A stretch of DNA of 64,000 nt from Pseudeuparius sepicola (lineage: Eukaryota; Arthropoda; Insecta; Coleoptera; Anthribidae). Both the position numbers and the translations under genes were made by a program. Below the pieces are notes generated by a model. That model did no database searches and was not told the DNA's origin. It saw nothing but the letters and a program-made list of their open reading frames with translations. The DNA lies in contig OY987305.1 in assembly GCA_963920635.1 (NCBI GenBank), positions 23,956,876-24,020,875 of the forward strand, given 5' to 3'. The first letter of the stretch is position 1. Every line of letters starts with the position of its first letter. Shown one piece after another: positions 1 to 12,310 of the stretch.

Positions 1-1236
1 GGGTTTCGCTGGCCATTGTTTCAAGCTGTAGTGACCGATTGTAGTTTTGCCAACATAAATGCAATCACATATTTCTGGAACAATTTGTCACTTATAGGAT
101 ATTTGGAAAAATGTAAAGTATTGCAAGACAAGGACAACGATGACATGAAAAGTCTAGCAAGGGTTCATATATGTTGTTCACATTATATGAAAATTATGAC
201 AGGTGATATTAACGTCCAATTCGATGCACCCAATATACGACAGACTGTAAAGGAAATAATGGCCGCGGCATTTAACATGACCACATTAGATACATTAACC
301 GAATGGTACAAATGTTTAATAATCTTGCTTGATAGTCCATATCAAACTGAAAATGTCCAAAAAGCCTTAGGGAAAATGCTGAATATGTGTTTAGAAGAAA
401 CTGACTTGCTCAAAGAAAATAATAATAAAACCAGTTTTGATGAAAACATAAACTACAAAAGTATTTACAAGCAAAGTCCTTTCTATACCAAGTTCTTTGA
501 TATTAAATCGAAGATTTCAATTGATATTCCAAAATCAGGTAATTACAAAAATCCGTTTTACTCTCCTCAATTTTCTGTTATTGTGTTAAAAAAGTACATT
601 GCTTACTTACCTCTATGGACCAGCATATTAGTAGATTCTGGACAAATTGTGAGAAGGTATAGTAACTCAGTTGTAGAAAATTGGAACAACATTTTAAAAA
701 ACGACCTGTTAAATGGGCAGAAAAATGTGAAGCCCTCTAGAGTAGTAAGGTCTTCGAGGAGCTATGTCTTGTTTGTTTACAAAGAAATACTAAATGACAT
801 GGATAAGAGAGGTTTAGCGAAAAAACAAAAACAAGATTTGCTACCGAAAAAAATAGTTCAAGGCGACCTCCATGCAGAGGAGATGTGGTCAAAAAAATCC
901 AAGCCTGTTTTTAGGTATTTTGATGGAAGGGAACTGAAAAAAATTGCAAACAAAATATATAATGATAAAAAAGACACAAGTAAGGCAGATGTTACTAATA
1001 TAATTAATAAAGATTTAACGTACATCCCCGTAGAAAAACCGGAAATATTCCCACCACTATTAAGGAATGGCTTGGTTGATAGCGTTTGCTATTATCGAAA
1101 AATCCAAGCTGATTCAAACTTAAATTATCCAGTTGCAAAATTCAGTTCACTTGGTGTCATAGTAGATGAGATAGAAATCAATGAATTTTTAAGACTGGGA
1201 GGTGCGGGCAATAGGAGTACAGACAAATGGTTGTAA
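1..1236 (+). pseudogene. Transposase-like gene, 5' end outside window (KDZ/Zisupton-like, tentative)
   Basis: The frame is open from base 1, so the gene starts upstream of the window. About 410 codons are readable. Visible features are an acidic VVTD near the start, a CCSH motif near codon 60 (HICCSHYMK), and a stretch NSVVENWNNILK near codon 225 that resembles the block around the last catalytic acidic residue of KDZ-type transposases. The frame ends at TAA 1234-1236, but the same frame continues at once into a Ulp1 protease domain, so this stop is probably a lesion inside a longer fused protein. The assignment to the KDZ group (Kyakuja/Dileera/Zisupton) rests on remembered motif style and on the Ulp1 and PHD partners; it is an inference. 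It could instead be another large eukaryotic DNA transposon. Confidence 0.5.
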
Positions 1237-1761
1237 AACTGGAATATTGATATTTGTATGGCACTGTTGTTAAAACTAAGTAAATGCGGCCCGACCATTA
1301 CCTTACTAACGTGCGATCAAGTGAATTTCACTGTTTTGCAAACAGAGAAGTTTGAAGACAATTATACTTCCTCAATAATTATAAATACTGAAGAATTGAG
1401 AAACGAAAGAATTAGGCAGTTACCCTTATTAAAAGATACAGATACTGTTATTTTACCAACACGAATTAATTCAAATCACTGGATACTGGTAATTGCTGAT
1501 ATTTGTAAGCAGGAATTCCAACTACTTGATCCCAAAGGGACGAAATCAAGCGACGTGAAACAGTTATATAAAAAATTTATTGAATTCCTTGTCAAGTACA
1601 ATTCTTTAAGAAATACTAATATCCCAACTAAATGGAAGTGCATATCCGGGAATGATTTTCCAAAACAAAAGGATGATCACAGTTGTGGTGTTATTATTAT
1701 TCAGCTTTTTGAAAACAAAATAAATAACAAGAAACTTCGTTGCATAGCTCCCCCCCGATAA
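1237..1761 (+). pseudogene. Ulp1/SENP-type (C48) cysteine protease domain
   Basis: In the same frame as the upstream transposase-like segment, separated only by TAA 1234-1236. The C48 catalytic signature is present in order: His in NSNHWILV, Asp in QLLDPKG, and Cys in DHSCGVIII, with the usual spacing. The family removes SUMO or a related modifier. Codons just after the TAA (NWNIDICMALL) look like the usual lead-in helix of this domain, which supports the stop being inside one protein. The frame ends in a run of seven C at 1750-1756; a one-base change there would connect it to the PHD-finger frame. Known: Ulp1 domains are recurrent passengers of large eukaryotic transposons. Inferred: this one belongs to the same element. 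Confidence 0.75.
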
Positions 1762-1990
1762 TTACAGAACATACCTGCAAAATTTAATATTGAATAACTC
1801 GGATGACATGTCTCAATATTGTTTGTACTGTGGACTTATGGACAGGAATCAGTATATTAATAAATATGTTTACTGTGACTGGTGCCTAAGGCTCAGTCAC
1901 TACGAATGCACATATCCAAAAGGTAACGATATCAGCTACTCAAAAAATAGGAGCTCATATATTTGCGAACTGTGTAAATATTACCAATAA
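1762..1990 (+). pseudogene. PHD-type zinc finger, C-terminal end of the transposase/Ulp1 gene
   Basis: A 66-codon frame from 1790 carries a compact Cys/His pattern typical of PHD fingers: CLYCG, then CDWC, then SHYEC, then CELC near the end. The frame is open upstream of the first Met back to the C7 run at 1750-1756, so it is best read as the C-terminal domain of the preceding protein after a single-base slip. PHD fingers bind histone tails, and several transposons carry one, perhaps for chromatin targeting. An AATAAA-like signal lies near 2020. Function is inferred from the motif only. Confidence 0.65.
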
Positions 1991-2074
1991 ACATTTAGTA
2001 CATATCACCTTACGAAATTCAATAAAGTACCTACCTAACTAAGGAGATTCCCAACTTGTATGAAAAACTATACT

Positions 2075-5000
2075 TAACCGCGAAATAAATATTCTCGACC
2101 CCTAGCCCCCCCGTAACTCTCAAAAATCGAGACAAAACAATCCGATGGACCTTCCCTCTTCAGCAAATTGTGGCTCAAGCACTCGTTCGGTTCCGACACC
2201 CTTAGAGACCCTGAACCGCGAAATATTTATTCTCGCCACCTAGTCCCCCCGTCGCTAGGACGTTTTTCTCAAAAATCGAGACAAAACAATCCGGTGGACC
2301 TTCCCTGTTAACCAAATTGTGGCTCAAGCACTCGTTCGGTTCCGACACCCTTAGAGACCCTGAACCGCGAAATATTTATTCTCGCCCCCTAGTCCCCCCG
2401 TCGCTGGGACTTTTTCCTCAAAAATTGAGACGAAATAATCCGGTTGACCTTCCCTCTTTACCAAATTGTGGCTCAAGCACTCGTTCGGTTCCGACACCCT
2501 TAGAGACCCTGAACCGCGAAATATTTAGTCTCGCCCCCTAGTCCCCCCGTCGCTGGGACTTTTTTCTCAAAAATCAAGACAAAACAATCCGGTGAACCTT
2601 CCCTGTTAACCAAATTGTGGCTCAAGCACTCGTTCGGTTCCGACACCCTTAGAGACCCTAAACCGCGAAATATTTATTCTCGCCCCCTAGTCCCCCCGTC
2701 GCTGGGACTTTTTTCTCAAAAATCGAGACAAAACAATCCGGTGAACCTTCCCTGTTAACCAAATTTGGGGCTCAAGCACTCGTTCGGTTCCGACACCCTT
2801 AGAGACCCTAAACCGCGAAATATTTATTCTCGCCCCCCCGTCCCCCCGTCGCTGGGACTTTTTTCTCAAAAATCGAGACAAAACAATCCGGTGAACCTTC
2901 TCTGTTAACCAAATTGTGGTTCAAGCATTCGTTCGGTTCCGACACCCTTAGAGACCCTAAACCGCGAAATATTTATTCTCGCCCCCTAGTCCCCCCTTCG
3001 CTGGGACTTTTTTCTCAAAAATCGAGACAAAACAATCCGGTGAACCTTCCCTGTTAACCAAATTGTGGCTCAAGCACTCGTTCGGTTCCGACACCCTTAG
3101 AGACCCTAAACCGCGAAATATTTATTCTCGCCCCCTAGTCCCCCCGTCGCTGGGACTTTTTTCTCAAAAATCGAGACAAAACAATCCGGTGAACCTTCCC
3201 TGTTAACCAAATTGTGGCTCAAGCACTCGTTCGGGTCCGACACCCTTAGAGACCCTAAACCGCGAAATATTTATTCTCGCCCCCTAGTCCCCCCGTCGCT
3301 AGGACTTTTTTCTCAAAAATCGAAACAAAACGATCCGGTGAACCTTCCTTGTTAACCAAATTGTGGCTCGAGCACTCGTTCGGTTCCGACACCCTTAGAG
3401 ACCCTAAACCGCGAAATATTTACTCTCGCCCCCTAGTCCCCCCGTCGCTAGGACTTTTTTTCTCAAAAATCGAGACAAAACAATCCGGTGAACCTTCCCT
3501 GTTAACCAAATTGTGGCTCAAGCACTTGTTCGGTTCCGACACCCTTAGAGACCCTGAACCGCGAAATATTTATTCTCGCCCCCTAGTCCCCCCGTCGCTG
3601 GGACTTTTTTCTCAAAAATCGAAACAAAACAATCCGGTGAACCTTCCCTGTTAACCAAATTGTGGCTCAAGCACTCGTTCGGTTCCGACACCCTTACAGA
3701 CCCTAAACCGCGAAATATTTATTCTCGCCCCCTAGTCCCCCCGTCGCTAAAACTTTTTTCTCAAAAATCGAGACAAAACAATCCGGTGAACCTTCCCTGT
3801 TAACCAAATTGTGGCTCAAGCATTCGTTCGGTTCCGACACCCTTAGAGACCCTAAACCGCGAAATATTTATTCTCGCCCCCTAGTCCCCCGTCGCTAGGA
3901 CTTTTTTCTCAAAAATCGAGACAAAACAATCCGGTGAACCTTCCCTGTTAACCAAATTGTGGCTCAAGCACTCGTTCGGTTCCGACACCCTTAGAGACCC
4001 TGAACCGCGAAATATTTAGTCTCGCCCCCTAGTCCCCCCGTCGCTGGGACTTTTTTCTCAAAAATCGAGACAAAACAATCCGGTGAACCTTCCCTGTTAA
4101 CCAAATTGTGGCTCAAGCACTCGTTCGGTTCCGACACCCTTAGAGACCCTAAACCGCGAAATATTTATTCTCGCCCCCTAGTCCCCCGTCGCTAGGACTT
4201 TTTTCTCAAAAATCGAGACAAAACAATCCGGTGAACCTTCCCTGTTAACCAAATTGTGGCTCAAGCATTCGTTCGGTTCCGACACCCTTAGAGACCCTAA
4301 ACCGCGAAATATTTATTCTCGCCCCCTAGTCCCCCCCCGTCGCTGGGACTATTTTCTCAAAAATCGAGACAAAACAATCCGGTGAACCTTCCCTGTTAAC
4401 CAAATTGTGGCTCAAGCACTCGTTCGGTTCCGACACCCTTAGAGACCCTGAACCGCGAAATATTTAGTCTCGCCCCCTAGTCCCCCCGTCGCTGGGACTT
4501 TTTTCTCAAAAATCGAGACAAAACAATCCGGTGAACCTTCCCTGTTAACCAAATTGTGGCTCAAGCACTCGTTCGGTTCCGACACCCTTAGAGACCCTAA
4601 ACCGCGAAATATTTATTCTCGCCCCCTAGTCCCCCCGTCGCTAGGACTTTTTTCTCAAAAATCGAGATAAAACAATCCGGTGAACCTTCCCTGTTAACCA
4701 AATTGTGGCTCAAGCATTCGTTCGGTTCCGACACCCTTAGAGACCCTGAACCGCGAAATATTTAGTCTCGCCCCCTAGTCCCCCCGTCGCTGGGACTTTT
4801 TTCTCAAAAATCCAGACAAAACAATCCGGTGAACCTTCCCTGTTAACCAAATTGTGCCTCAAGCACTCGTTCGGTTCCGACACCCTTAGAGACCCTGAAC
4901 CGCGAAATATTTAGTCTCGCCCCCTAGTCCCCCCGTCGCTGGGACTTTTTTCTCAAAAATCGAAACAAAACAATCCGGTGAACCTTCCCTGTTAACAAAA

Positions 5001-5352
5001 TTGTGGCTCAAGCACTCGTTCGGTTCCGACACCCTTAGAGACCCTAAACCGCGAAATATTTATTTTCGCCCCCTAGTCCCCCCGTCGCTGGGACTTTTTT
5101 CTCAAAAATCGAGACAAAACAATCCTGTGAACCTTCCCTGGTAACCAAATTGTGGCTCAAGCACTCGTTCGGTTCCGGCACCCTTAGAGACCCTGAACCG
5201 CGAAATATTTATTCTCGCCCCCTAGTCCCCCCGTCGCTGGGACAATACCCCTAGAAACCCTGAACTGCGTTTTAATTATTCCCTACCCCTAGTCCATCCG
5301 TCGCTTGGCCTCGAAAATCAAGAAATCCATTAGACCTTCCATTTTCACAAAA
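2075..5352. repeat. 149-bp tandem satellite, about 22 copies
   Basis: The phrase cttagagacc recurs at 2201, 2350, 2499, 2648, 2798 and so on, a step of 149 bp (150 where a base is added in the C-run). About 20 units are almost identical; the first (from 2075) and last (5242-5352) are clearly diverged, as expected at array edges. Two unit variants are interspersed: one with ccctgaaccg followed by tttagtc or tttattc, and one with ccctaaaccg followed by tttattc. Units with a cattcg change recur near 3829, 4264 and 4716. Short open frames inside the array are by-products of the repeat, not genes. Confidence 0.97.
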
Positions 5353-6489
5353 ATGTGGCAAATACATATATTGTTATTATTTGCTAACCATATTTCTGTA
5401 GTCTGTACAACCCTTCATGTTTTAAAACATCATTTTTTATGATATGTAATTCCCGCACCTTGATCTGTATATTATTGCTAAAATAAAGGTCAGGGAAATA
5501 TAATAATCTTCATTACATTACTAGATGTTTACACCACGGTAGAAAGATAATCATGTAGTTAATTTCAAGCCGTTTTTTATAAATCGTCGCTGCAATCGTC
5601 GCTATGTTCACATTTGCCGCTTGCTTGAAATAGTGAAAATTCGTCGCTGGGATTCGTCGCCAAGTTCACTCCGGTCATGATTGATAGGTACATCAAAGCG
5701 CATCACCTAAATATATTTGGCTCTACGGGGTGATTCACAGTTAGGATACTGGGAAATATGTTTTCTTAAATGGAACACCCTGTATATTATTATATTTTCC
5801 GATAGAGTAGATGTCCCCCGTAATACAACGGTAACAAGTTTTTTGAATTTACATGTTGGAATGCCAAGTTATATCGACTTTTAGGAAAAAAGAAAAAATA
5901 AGAATGCATAGGTTCCGTTCTCTCAATAGTTTCCATATAAGAAAATATAGTTGCGTGGTACAGGGTGATGGTAGTGGAACAATAAACTGTGCAACTTTAA
6001 ATAGACCATGACTGCTTCTTTTCAAATGGGATACCTGGTATATTATATATTTTGGATAGTTTTATGTTTTTATAAGAAAATTAGTTTCCGAGTGTAATAT
6101 TGTAATTTTTGTAAAAAAAAAGTCATATAGGGGGTGGCGTAAAATGCAATAATGTAATGTACTGACGTTCTCGTTTATTAAGCGCTTTGAATGACATTAA
6201 GGCGTTATTAATATGAAAAAAAAATGGAAAGAGAATTTATTTTTCTGGCTATTGCTTCGTCACAAAACTAATACTTACTATGTTTGTATCTGTTTGAAAA
6301 GATGTTATAAGCTGGCCGAAAGAAGTGAAGTAATAGATCTAGATTTCCAACATAGTCTTCGCCCTGACAAGGATAAAAAGCCTGGATTTACACTGCGGGA
6401 AGTAGTTACTGGAGTTCTTTCAGGCGCTTTTATCAGTAAGCTGTGCTAAAATATCAGATGCAATCTTCTAGGTTATTATTGAATGAGGG
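5353..6489. other. No gene recognised; fragments of dispersed repeats
   Basis: Contains a short echo of the satellite (cgtcgctggga-like pieces near 5585-5660) and two stretches ending like CAGGGTG-type elements (aacaccctgtat near 5777 and an equivalent near 6030). A 78-codon open frame at 6213-6449 has no family I recognise; its second half (6308-6449) recurs in diverged form at 8850-8985. Confidence 0.5.
6308..6449 (+). repeat. Dispersed repeat copy 1 (partner at 8850-8985)
   Basis: Shares gccgaaag..gtgaagtaatag, aaggataaaaag, and gggaagtagtt with 8850-8985 in the same orientation. The copies bracket the LINE and its inserted element, so they may be ends of one older unit. Copy 1 has an open frame, copy 2 does not. 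Confidence 0.55.
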
Positions 6490-6730
6490 AGAAACATAAT
6501 ACATTCCTTCTGACGAAATTAAGGTAGCTATTACAAAATCTAAAAATAAACGTACTGACTCAATTCCAAGTTTTTTATTGTTGTTACTGTTGTCATATCT
6601 TTATTGAACCTCTCAGAACGTTGTTTAATTTATCTATCAAAAGTCAAACTTTCCTGATTGTTGGAAATTATCACGTGTATGCCCCGTGTTAAAATAGGGT
6701 GATAGGTCGGATGTAGCAAACTGCAGGCCT
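6490..6730 (+). pseudogene. Non-LTR retrotransposon, segment before the RT palm (interrupted)
   Basis: Translations in shifting frames give text typical of the region ahead of the RT palm in Jockey/CR1-like LINEs: KSKNKRTDSIPS, then PDCWKLSRVCPVLK and DVANCRPI. It is broken by frameshifts and stops at the boundary of the inverted-repeat element (about 6730). The matching palm domain resumes at about 7980, so the two are one LINE split by insertion. Confidence 0.55.
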
Positions 6731-7818
6731 ATTCCAGAATATTTAGTTTCTTGAAATAACTTCTGATTATAGTGGAGTCTAAAGCGATTTTCTCCATTTT
6801 ACAACTTACACATTCCATTTAACCATTATAGGATTCCTTTTTTAATTCTGATTCCAACGATATATAATTTGACCTATTTGTCTCCAACCGTTTCCGAGAT
6901 ATTTATCAGAGAAGCTCCATTAAACTAGATACATAGTCTTATGGTCAGTGTCTGATGTTCGATCCAAGTAGGCCAAACATTTATGACAAATCAGTCAGCC
7001 ATGATAATAAAATTGACAATCGCAAGTAGGCTGTATAAGTTCAATATTTCTATTTACCTGTCAGATTACTCTTAAAATTTTGTTACTGAAGCTGTTACTA
7101 GGTACAGTTTTATAAAATGTTTTTGAAAGAAGAATGCTGTGATATTTTAAAGGACTTTATCAAAAATGATAAAAGACACGTAGAAACAAGTAGGGAGGGA
7201 GTATTCTCGCAAATATCCAAATAGAAATACTCTCATTTATATGTAAGCTGTATCCACCGAACTACATTCAAACTGAATAGTTCGGTGGCTGTATCGAAGA
7301 TTAAGATCGGCAGGAAGTGTGATTAGCAAGAGAAAAATTGGGTTTAGAATTAGTGACGACGAGAAAGAACGAATTTTAAATTATTTCAGAAGAAATAACG
7401 AAAAATCACACGAGAGATTTATTTAAACTGTAACTAGTAACAGCTTCAGCAACCAAATTTTATACTAATCTGACTGGTAAATAGAAATATTAAATTAACA
7501 GCCTACTTGATTGTCAGTTTTATTATCATGGCTGACTTGATTTGTCATAAATTTGATGTTATTGTTTGGCCTACTCGGATCGAACATCAGACACTGACCA
7601 TGAGACTGTATAACTAGTTTAATAGAGCTTCTCTGATAAATATTTCGGAAACGGTTGGAGATAAATAGGTAAAATTATTATTTATTGTTGGAATCAGAAT
7701 AAAAAAAAGGAATCCTATAATGGTTAAATGGAATATGTAAGTTGTAAAATAGAGAAAGTCACTTTCATTTCCACTATAACCAGAAGTTGTTTCAAAAAAC
7801 TAAATATTCGGGAATACT
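6730..7818. mobile_element. Long-TIR mariner-type element inserted in a LINE
   Basis: Two arms of about 390 bp are inverted copies: 6730-7120 and 7420-7818, matching for example at ggattcctttttt, ccaaccgtttcc, and the block gaagctgttacta against tagtaacagcttc. The central 300 bp holds a short hairpin (ccaccgaact/agttcggtgg, 7253-7294) and a roughly 45-codon stretch near 7290-7425 (RLRSAGSVISKRKIGF) resembling the helix-turn-helix region of mariner transposases. The arms contain gattccaacgatatata, also seen at 61590 and inverted at the window end, so this is a dispersed family. Exact ends and target duplication could not be fixed. Confidence 0.7.
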
Positions 7819-7979
7819 ACTTGAAGGTTCTCTAATGGTTGTGTAGGTAAAAAATTATTTTTTTTATTTTTGCAAAAAATGTTCTTTCACGATAACCGAT
7901 AATTTTTTACCGCCCCGCGTATACAAAATCCGGGTACACCATAGAATTCCTCTTAATTTATACTACAATATCCTTTTTT

Positions 7980-8594
7980 TGAACCAGGTGGATGTGGTGT
8001 ACATGGATTTTTCTAAGGCCTTTGATAGAATCGACCATCACACATTATTATTTAATAAGCTTTCAACGTTTGGATTCCATGACACGCTGGTTTCTTTTTT
8101 CGGTCTTACTTACTTCTCGCCAATATGTTGCTACATCTGGTATTCCGCAGGGATCTAATCTGGGCCCGTTGTTATTTCTCTTATTTATCAATGAAATCAC
8201 TAACCTCCTGGATTGCAATAAACTTCTGTTTCCTGATGATTTAAAGATTTATTCATTCATTGGTTCATTGGATCACTGCATATCCCTTCAGCGGCAGATT
8301 GATGTTTTGGCCGACTGGTTTTGTATCAATCACCTTGATCTAAAGCCGCAAAAATGCAGCGTCGTACATTACTCTCTTAAAGATCACAGCATTTTGTTTG
8401 ATTACAAAATTGATGAGGTTGCCTTAACTGCGAGTGATTATATCGATGACTTGGGTGTCCGATTTGATAGCTCTGTGTTGTTTAATGATCAGTATAATAA
8501 GATAGATAACATAACGTTTAGATCCCCAATGCATTTTTCTACTTCTAGTTATAATTTTATTTCAAATGACATTTTTATTGATCGAAATCTTTAA
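7980..8594 (+). pseudogene. Reverse transcriptase palm of a Jockey/CR1-like LINE (broken)
   Basis: Starts with the RT A block VDVVYMDFSKAFDRIDHH in the frame of 7988, then a frameshift near 8105, then TSGIPQGSNLGPLLFLLFIN (B block) and LLFPDDLKIYSF, where the catalytic Y/FxDD box reads FPDD instead of FADD. The thumb follows (HLDLKPQKCSVVHYS). Order and spacing are those of Jockey/CR1-group non-LTR retrotransposons. The frameshift and altered active site mark it as dead. It resumes the LINE seen at 6490-6730. Confidence 0.8.
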
Positions 8595-9380
8595 CAACAC
8601 CCTGTGAAATACACCTGAATAATTTGAAATAATTAAATAATCTGTGAAATAGTAATGAATAACTGTACAAAACCAGCTCCTATTATTAAATTTATAATCC
8701 CTAATAACCGCCAATATGAATTTCCTCTCAACACCACAGGATAACGACGATATTTTTTTGCTAATCTGGAAAATACAAAAGGACGAGCCCCCCTTGTAAT
8801 CAAACTCATAATTTACAGCGATAATAAAAGTCGGTTTGAAAAGGTCCTCCACGTCGCCGAAAGTTGTGAAGTAATAGGTTTGGATTTATACTAGTACTGC
8901 GGTTTCCGTCTTACAAGATAAAAAGGCGGGATTTACGTTGCGGGAAGTAGTTTAAGAGTTGTTTAAAATGCACTTATTAGGAAGCTAAAAATAACAGGGA
9001 ATACCTACAAGCTTGACAACAATGTGATTTATTAAATGGACATTTTCGTAACTTGGTATGTCGAATTGCAGCAAAATGGCATAGAAGCATATTATTTCTT
9101 TGAAGTTTCCTTAATAAATTTGTACGGTACAGCAAAAAATTGCTCAACAACTAGTTAAGGAAGATTTAAAATATATACAGGGTCATATCACAAAAAGTCA
9201 TGTCAATCTTGATTTCAGATTTCAGTATCGTAGGTGTACAAACAATTTCGGAGTTAATATATATCTGGTTTTTTAGAGTTTTATTTTCAAAAACATTTAA
9301 TTAAAAATTATAAAGATACATTTAATTAGTATGCGAGTAGCTCAAACGATGCAAACTTCACATATGGAAAATATTTTTTA
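8595..9380. other. No gene recognised
   Basis: A+T-rich. Contains the second copy of the 6308-6449 repeat (8850-8985) and a partial CAGGGT-type end near 9178 (acagggtcatatc). Nothing else identified. Confidence 0.4.
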
Positions 9381-9869
9381 CGCTACTGTCTTCTTGCCAT
9401 ATTGTGTTTTATTCAACGGTTGGTAGGACATGCAAACATCTTGTGGAAAACGCAAATTTTAGCTTGTTCTAAATTATTATTATTTTATCGATTTAGCCAA
9501 AAGGCATTCGCACTCCCTCTACGGGGAACATTAACTGAGATTCCGGGTATCCCGGATACCATAAGGATCTGGCTCGGACGAGACCCTTGCCATGTTTATT
9601 TTCGTGTTTAGACTTATGCTCCGCATATAGCCTTATGTAGTGTGGAACTGTTGGCCTGCCTGTGGAAATAATTACGCAGATGTAATATTTGTTGGTCCAA
9701 TTGCTTGTTGAGGTCTACCAATCATCTTCCTCCTAGTTGACGTGGCAGAGTTGTTCCTTCTACGGTGCTACGGGGATGATGTTTATGAGCTTTTGTCAGC
9801 AGTGTCGCTGCAGGCTGTTAATGTCCGTGTTGGTCCAATTCACTATTCCGACCGAATAACTGAGTACGG
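9380..9869 (-). pseudogene. LINE 3' part (R2/R4/NeSL-like), continuation of 12594-13290
   Basis: On the minus strand the text from 9869 downward reads VLSYSVGIVNWTNTDINSLQ and then, after stops, VDLNKQLDQQILHLRNYFHR. This is the region after the RT in the same LINE whose palm lies at 12706-13260. The join falls exactly at the outer edge of the inserted Gypsy remnant. Degraded by stops and frameshifts; the 3' limit is a guess. Confidence 0.55.
9866..9869. repeat. Target-site duplication ACGG (left)
   Basis: acgg immediately left of the LTR edge at 9870; the same four bases follow the other edge at 12594-12597. Confidence 0.65.
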
Positions 9870-12175
9870 TGCCACGCTAAATTTTTTTGGGTAGATTTTT
9901 TTTCTTAAAAAAGAAGGATAATATAATTGATAATAATTATTGTTACTTACTCCGTTCCCTGTGGTTTAGAATGATGGTAGATTTGAGAAAACTGCCCGTA
10001 GTGGTTGCGGGAGCGTTGCAAAGGTGCCCTAGCTAGACTCGGGTCGTGGAGTCGATGAAAGTTACAGATTCTTTAAATAGAAGATCTACCGCTGTTAAGT
10101 AAACCACTACCGGCAATCAACTACAACCACTCGCCGAAGGAACAAAAAAAACATAAACCATATATATTATGTAACGCAAAAAAGGGACTGTTCAATCCAT
10201 AACACTCTGTATTTAGCAGATTATAAATTAGGGTGTGAGGTACACATCAAGTAAACAATGGAAACGGGCCAGTCGTAGGCCCAAAACTATTATTGTACTG
10301 ATTATAATTATTATTAATTAAAGAAAGCTTCACTAGAATATACACTATGTGAGCGATATTATACCCCCTTGTGATCACAAATCGGTTTACACGAGATGTA
10401 ATATATTTTGTATAGTATAATAGTACAATAATTGCGATTTAGTTAAACATAATGCCCATACAGGTGTAGCCTTACGGGCCCAATATACAATTTAAAAAAA
10501 AAACTACCAACCACAAACGTGTATAAAATGACAGGGGATAGAGCTGTCCCTTATAGGAAGAACAAAATAAAATAAATGGTTCGCGAACACACAAATTAAA
10601 AGGTTAGTTTACACAAATAGACGGCACAAACACGGAACAAACTTATCTCGAATTTCTTCCGCGCTGGATTCTCCCAACCAATGACAGACGGTGCCTCTCC
10701 TCTAGCCGACGGATGGCGTGTTGGCAAGGTTCACACCAGCGACCAACAACAGATCATAAATAACAGATCAGTAGCAGGATAACTGACTCTATGGACGGGA
10801 AAATATGCAGAGCAAAGCCAGGTAGTCCACTACTGTTGCTTCGGCAGATAATCTTAGTCAGAGGAGGGGGGGGGGAAGAGAAGGCCCTAAAATAGGGAAA
10901 TTAGTTGGAGTTAACAAATATAGGTCTCACTTACTGTAGATCTAGAGCGGCCTTAATGTAATTGAGGCTCCCTTTCGGAATACCCAATCAATCGACTGCT
11001 TAATGTCGTTTTCGAAACTTCTCGAAGTTCTTCTGCGAAGGTGGTGGTCAAAAATCCGGCATAAGCCGTAAGTTGCTTCCAAAATCAACCAAAAACGCAA
11101 CCAACGTACAAGTAACAGCAAGCGGCAACTTTAGTTATATGTTTCCACTATATCCCATAACGGATTTCCATGAAAAGGAAAAATACGTGGAGAGCACATA
11201 TACGACCACTACCGTTCGGAACCTGACTTTACAAAAATGGCCAGGTTCGAGTGGGTGCCGAAGATACGACAGAAATTAGCGCGAAAATACTGAGACCAAA
11301 TAAATATTATTTAAATAATTTTTCTCAATGCAACTCCAATCGAAATAACGTTAACAACAAAAGTTAGCTAGTAGAAATATCTAGTGACGATCTGAAGAAT
11401 AAGGTATTCATGAACAAAACAGAAAATTGCTAAATTGGGGGAAAGTATAATACTTAAAAATATACGACGAAAAGAACCGAATTAACTGCCGATTCTAGTT
11501 GATAAAAAAAACCACGGCGAATAACGTGCAGGTAGACTGGCGGGCGGAGCGGTTTGACTTCGAATGACCAGAAATAAATTGCACACAAATGCGCCGCACC
11601 AGAGTCTTAGACTCAACAAATAGCAAGGCAAATAAGTAGAAGATATAGATCAAGGAATCTTCTGTAATAGAAAATGCAACGGGAAAAATAAGTTCTACAG
11701 GACAAGTACCTTGTAAAATAAATTCATAAACCACGCTACCTAAGGTGACATAACCGTGGGTAAAATATATGAAATTCTACTTAACGAAGGCAACCAGCAA
11801 TATACCTTGATAACTGATAGAAGAATATTAAACTAATTAGGGGGGAGATAATACATTAAAGCAACTATGCGAATATTAAATTAAGAGCATACCAATTTGG
11901 TAATAAATCAATATTCCACTTTTAATTACTAAGAACTATTTTAATTTAATTTGTATGAGAGGAAAAAAAAATATACCTATTTAAAATAATCAGAGAGATA
12001 TAAATAAATGTATGTACCCATTATATTATTTATATGCATACATACAGATATATTCCCATTCATATATTGCTATAGTGGACAATAATACTTAAGGTGGATA
12101 TGTTTATTATATTAATTACAAGATAACAACACTAAAGGAAAGAAATTGGATACTTTTGAATTTTAGAACGTGACA
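9870..12175 (-). repeat. Gypsy LTR, about 2.3 kb
   Basis: The plus strand begins tgccacgctaaattttt at 9870 and ends aaaattttagaacgtgaca at 12175, giving related inverted termini (TGYCACG). The inner edge is marked by the polypurine tract just beyond 12175; the outer edge by resumption of LINE coding sequence. No second LTR is present for comparison, so the full length is an inference. No gene was recognised within it. Confidence 0.55.
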
Positions 12176-12310
12176 CCTCTCCCTCTGCTCGGGGAGGAGG
12201 AAAATTTTCTAGAAAAATTTTGCGACGAAATAAGAAATAACTAAAATACGGTATAAAAAAAACACATGTTATCAAGGCAATCACGAAGCAGCCTAGGAAT
12301 TCAAAGTTGC

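Noticed and set aside
2317..3654. Several 60-100 codon open frames in the 149-bp array
   Set aside because: They repeat the same peptide with the repeat unit and lie on both strands; products of satellite periodicity.
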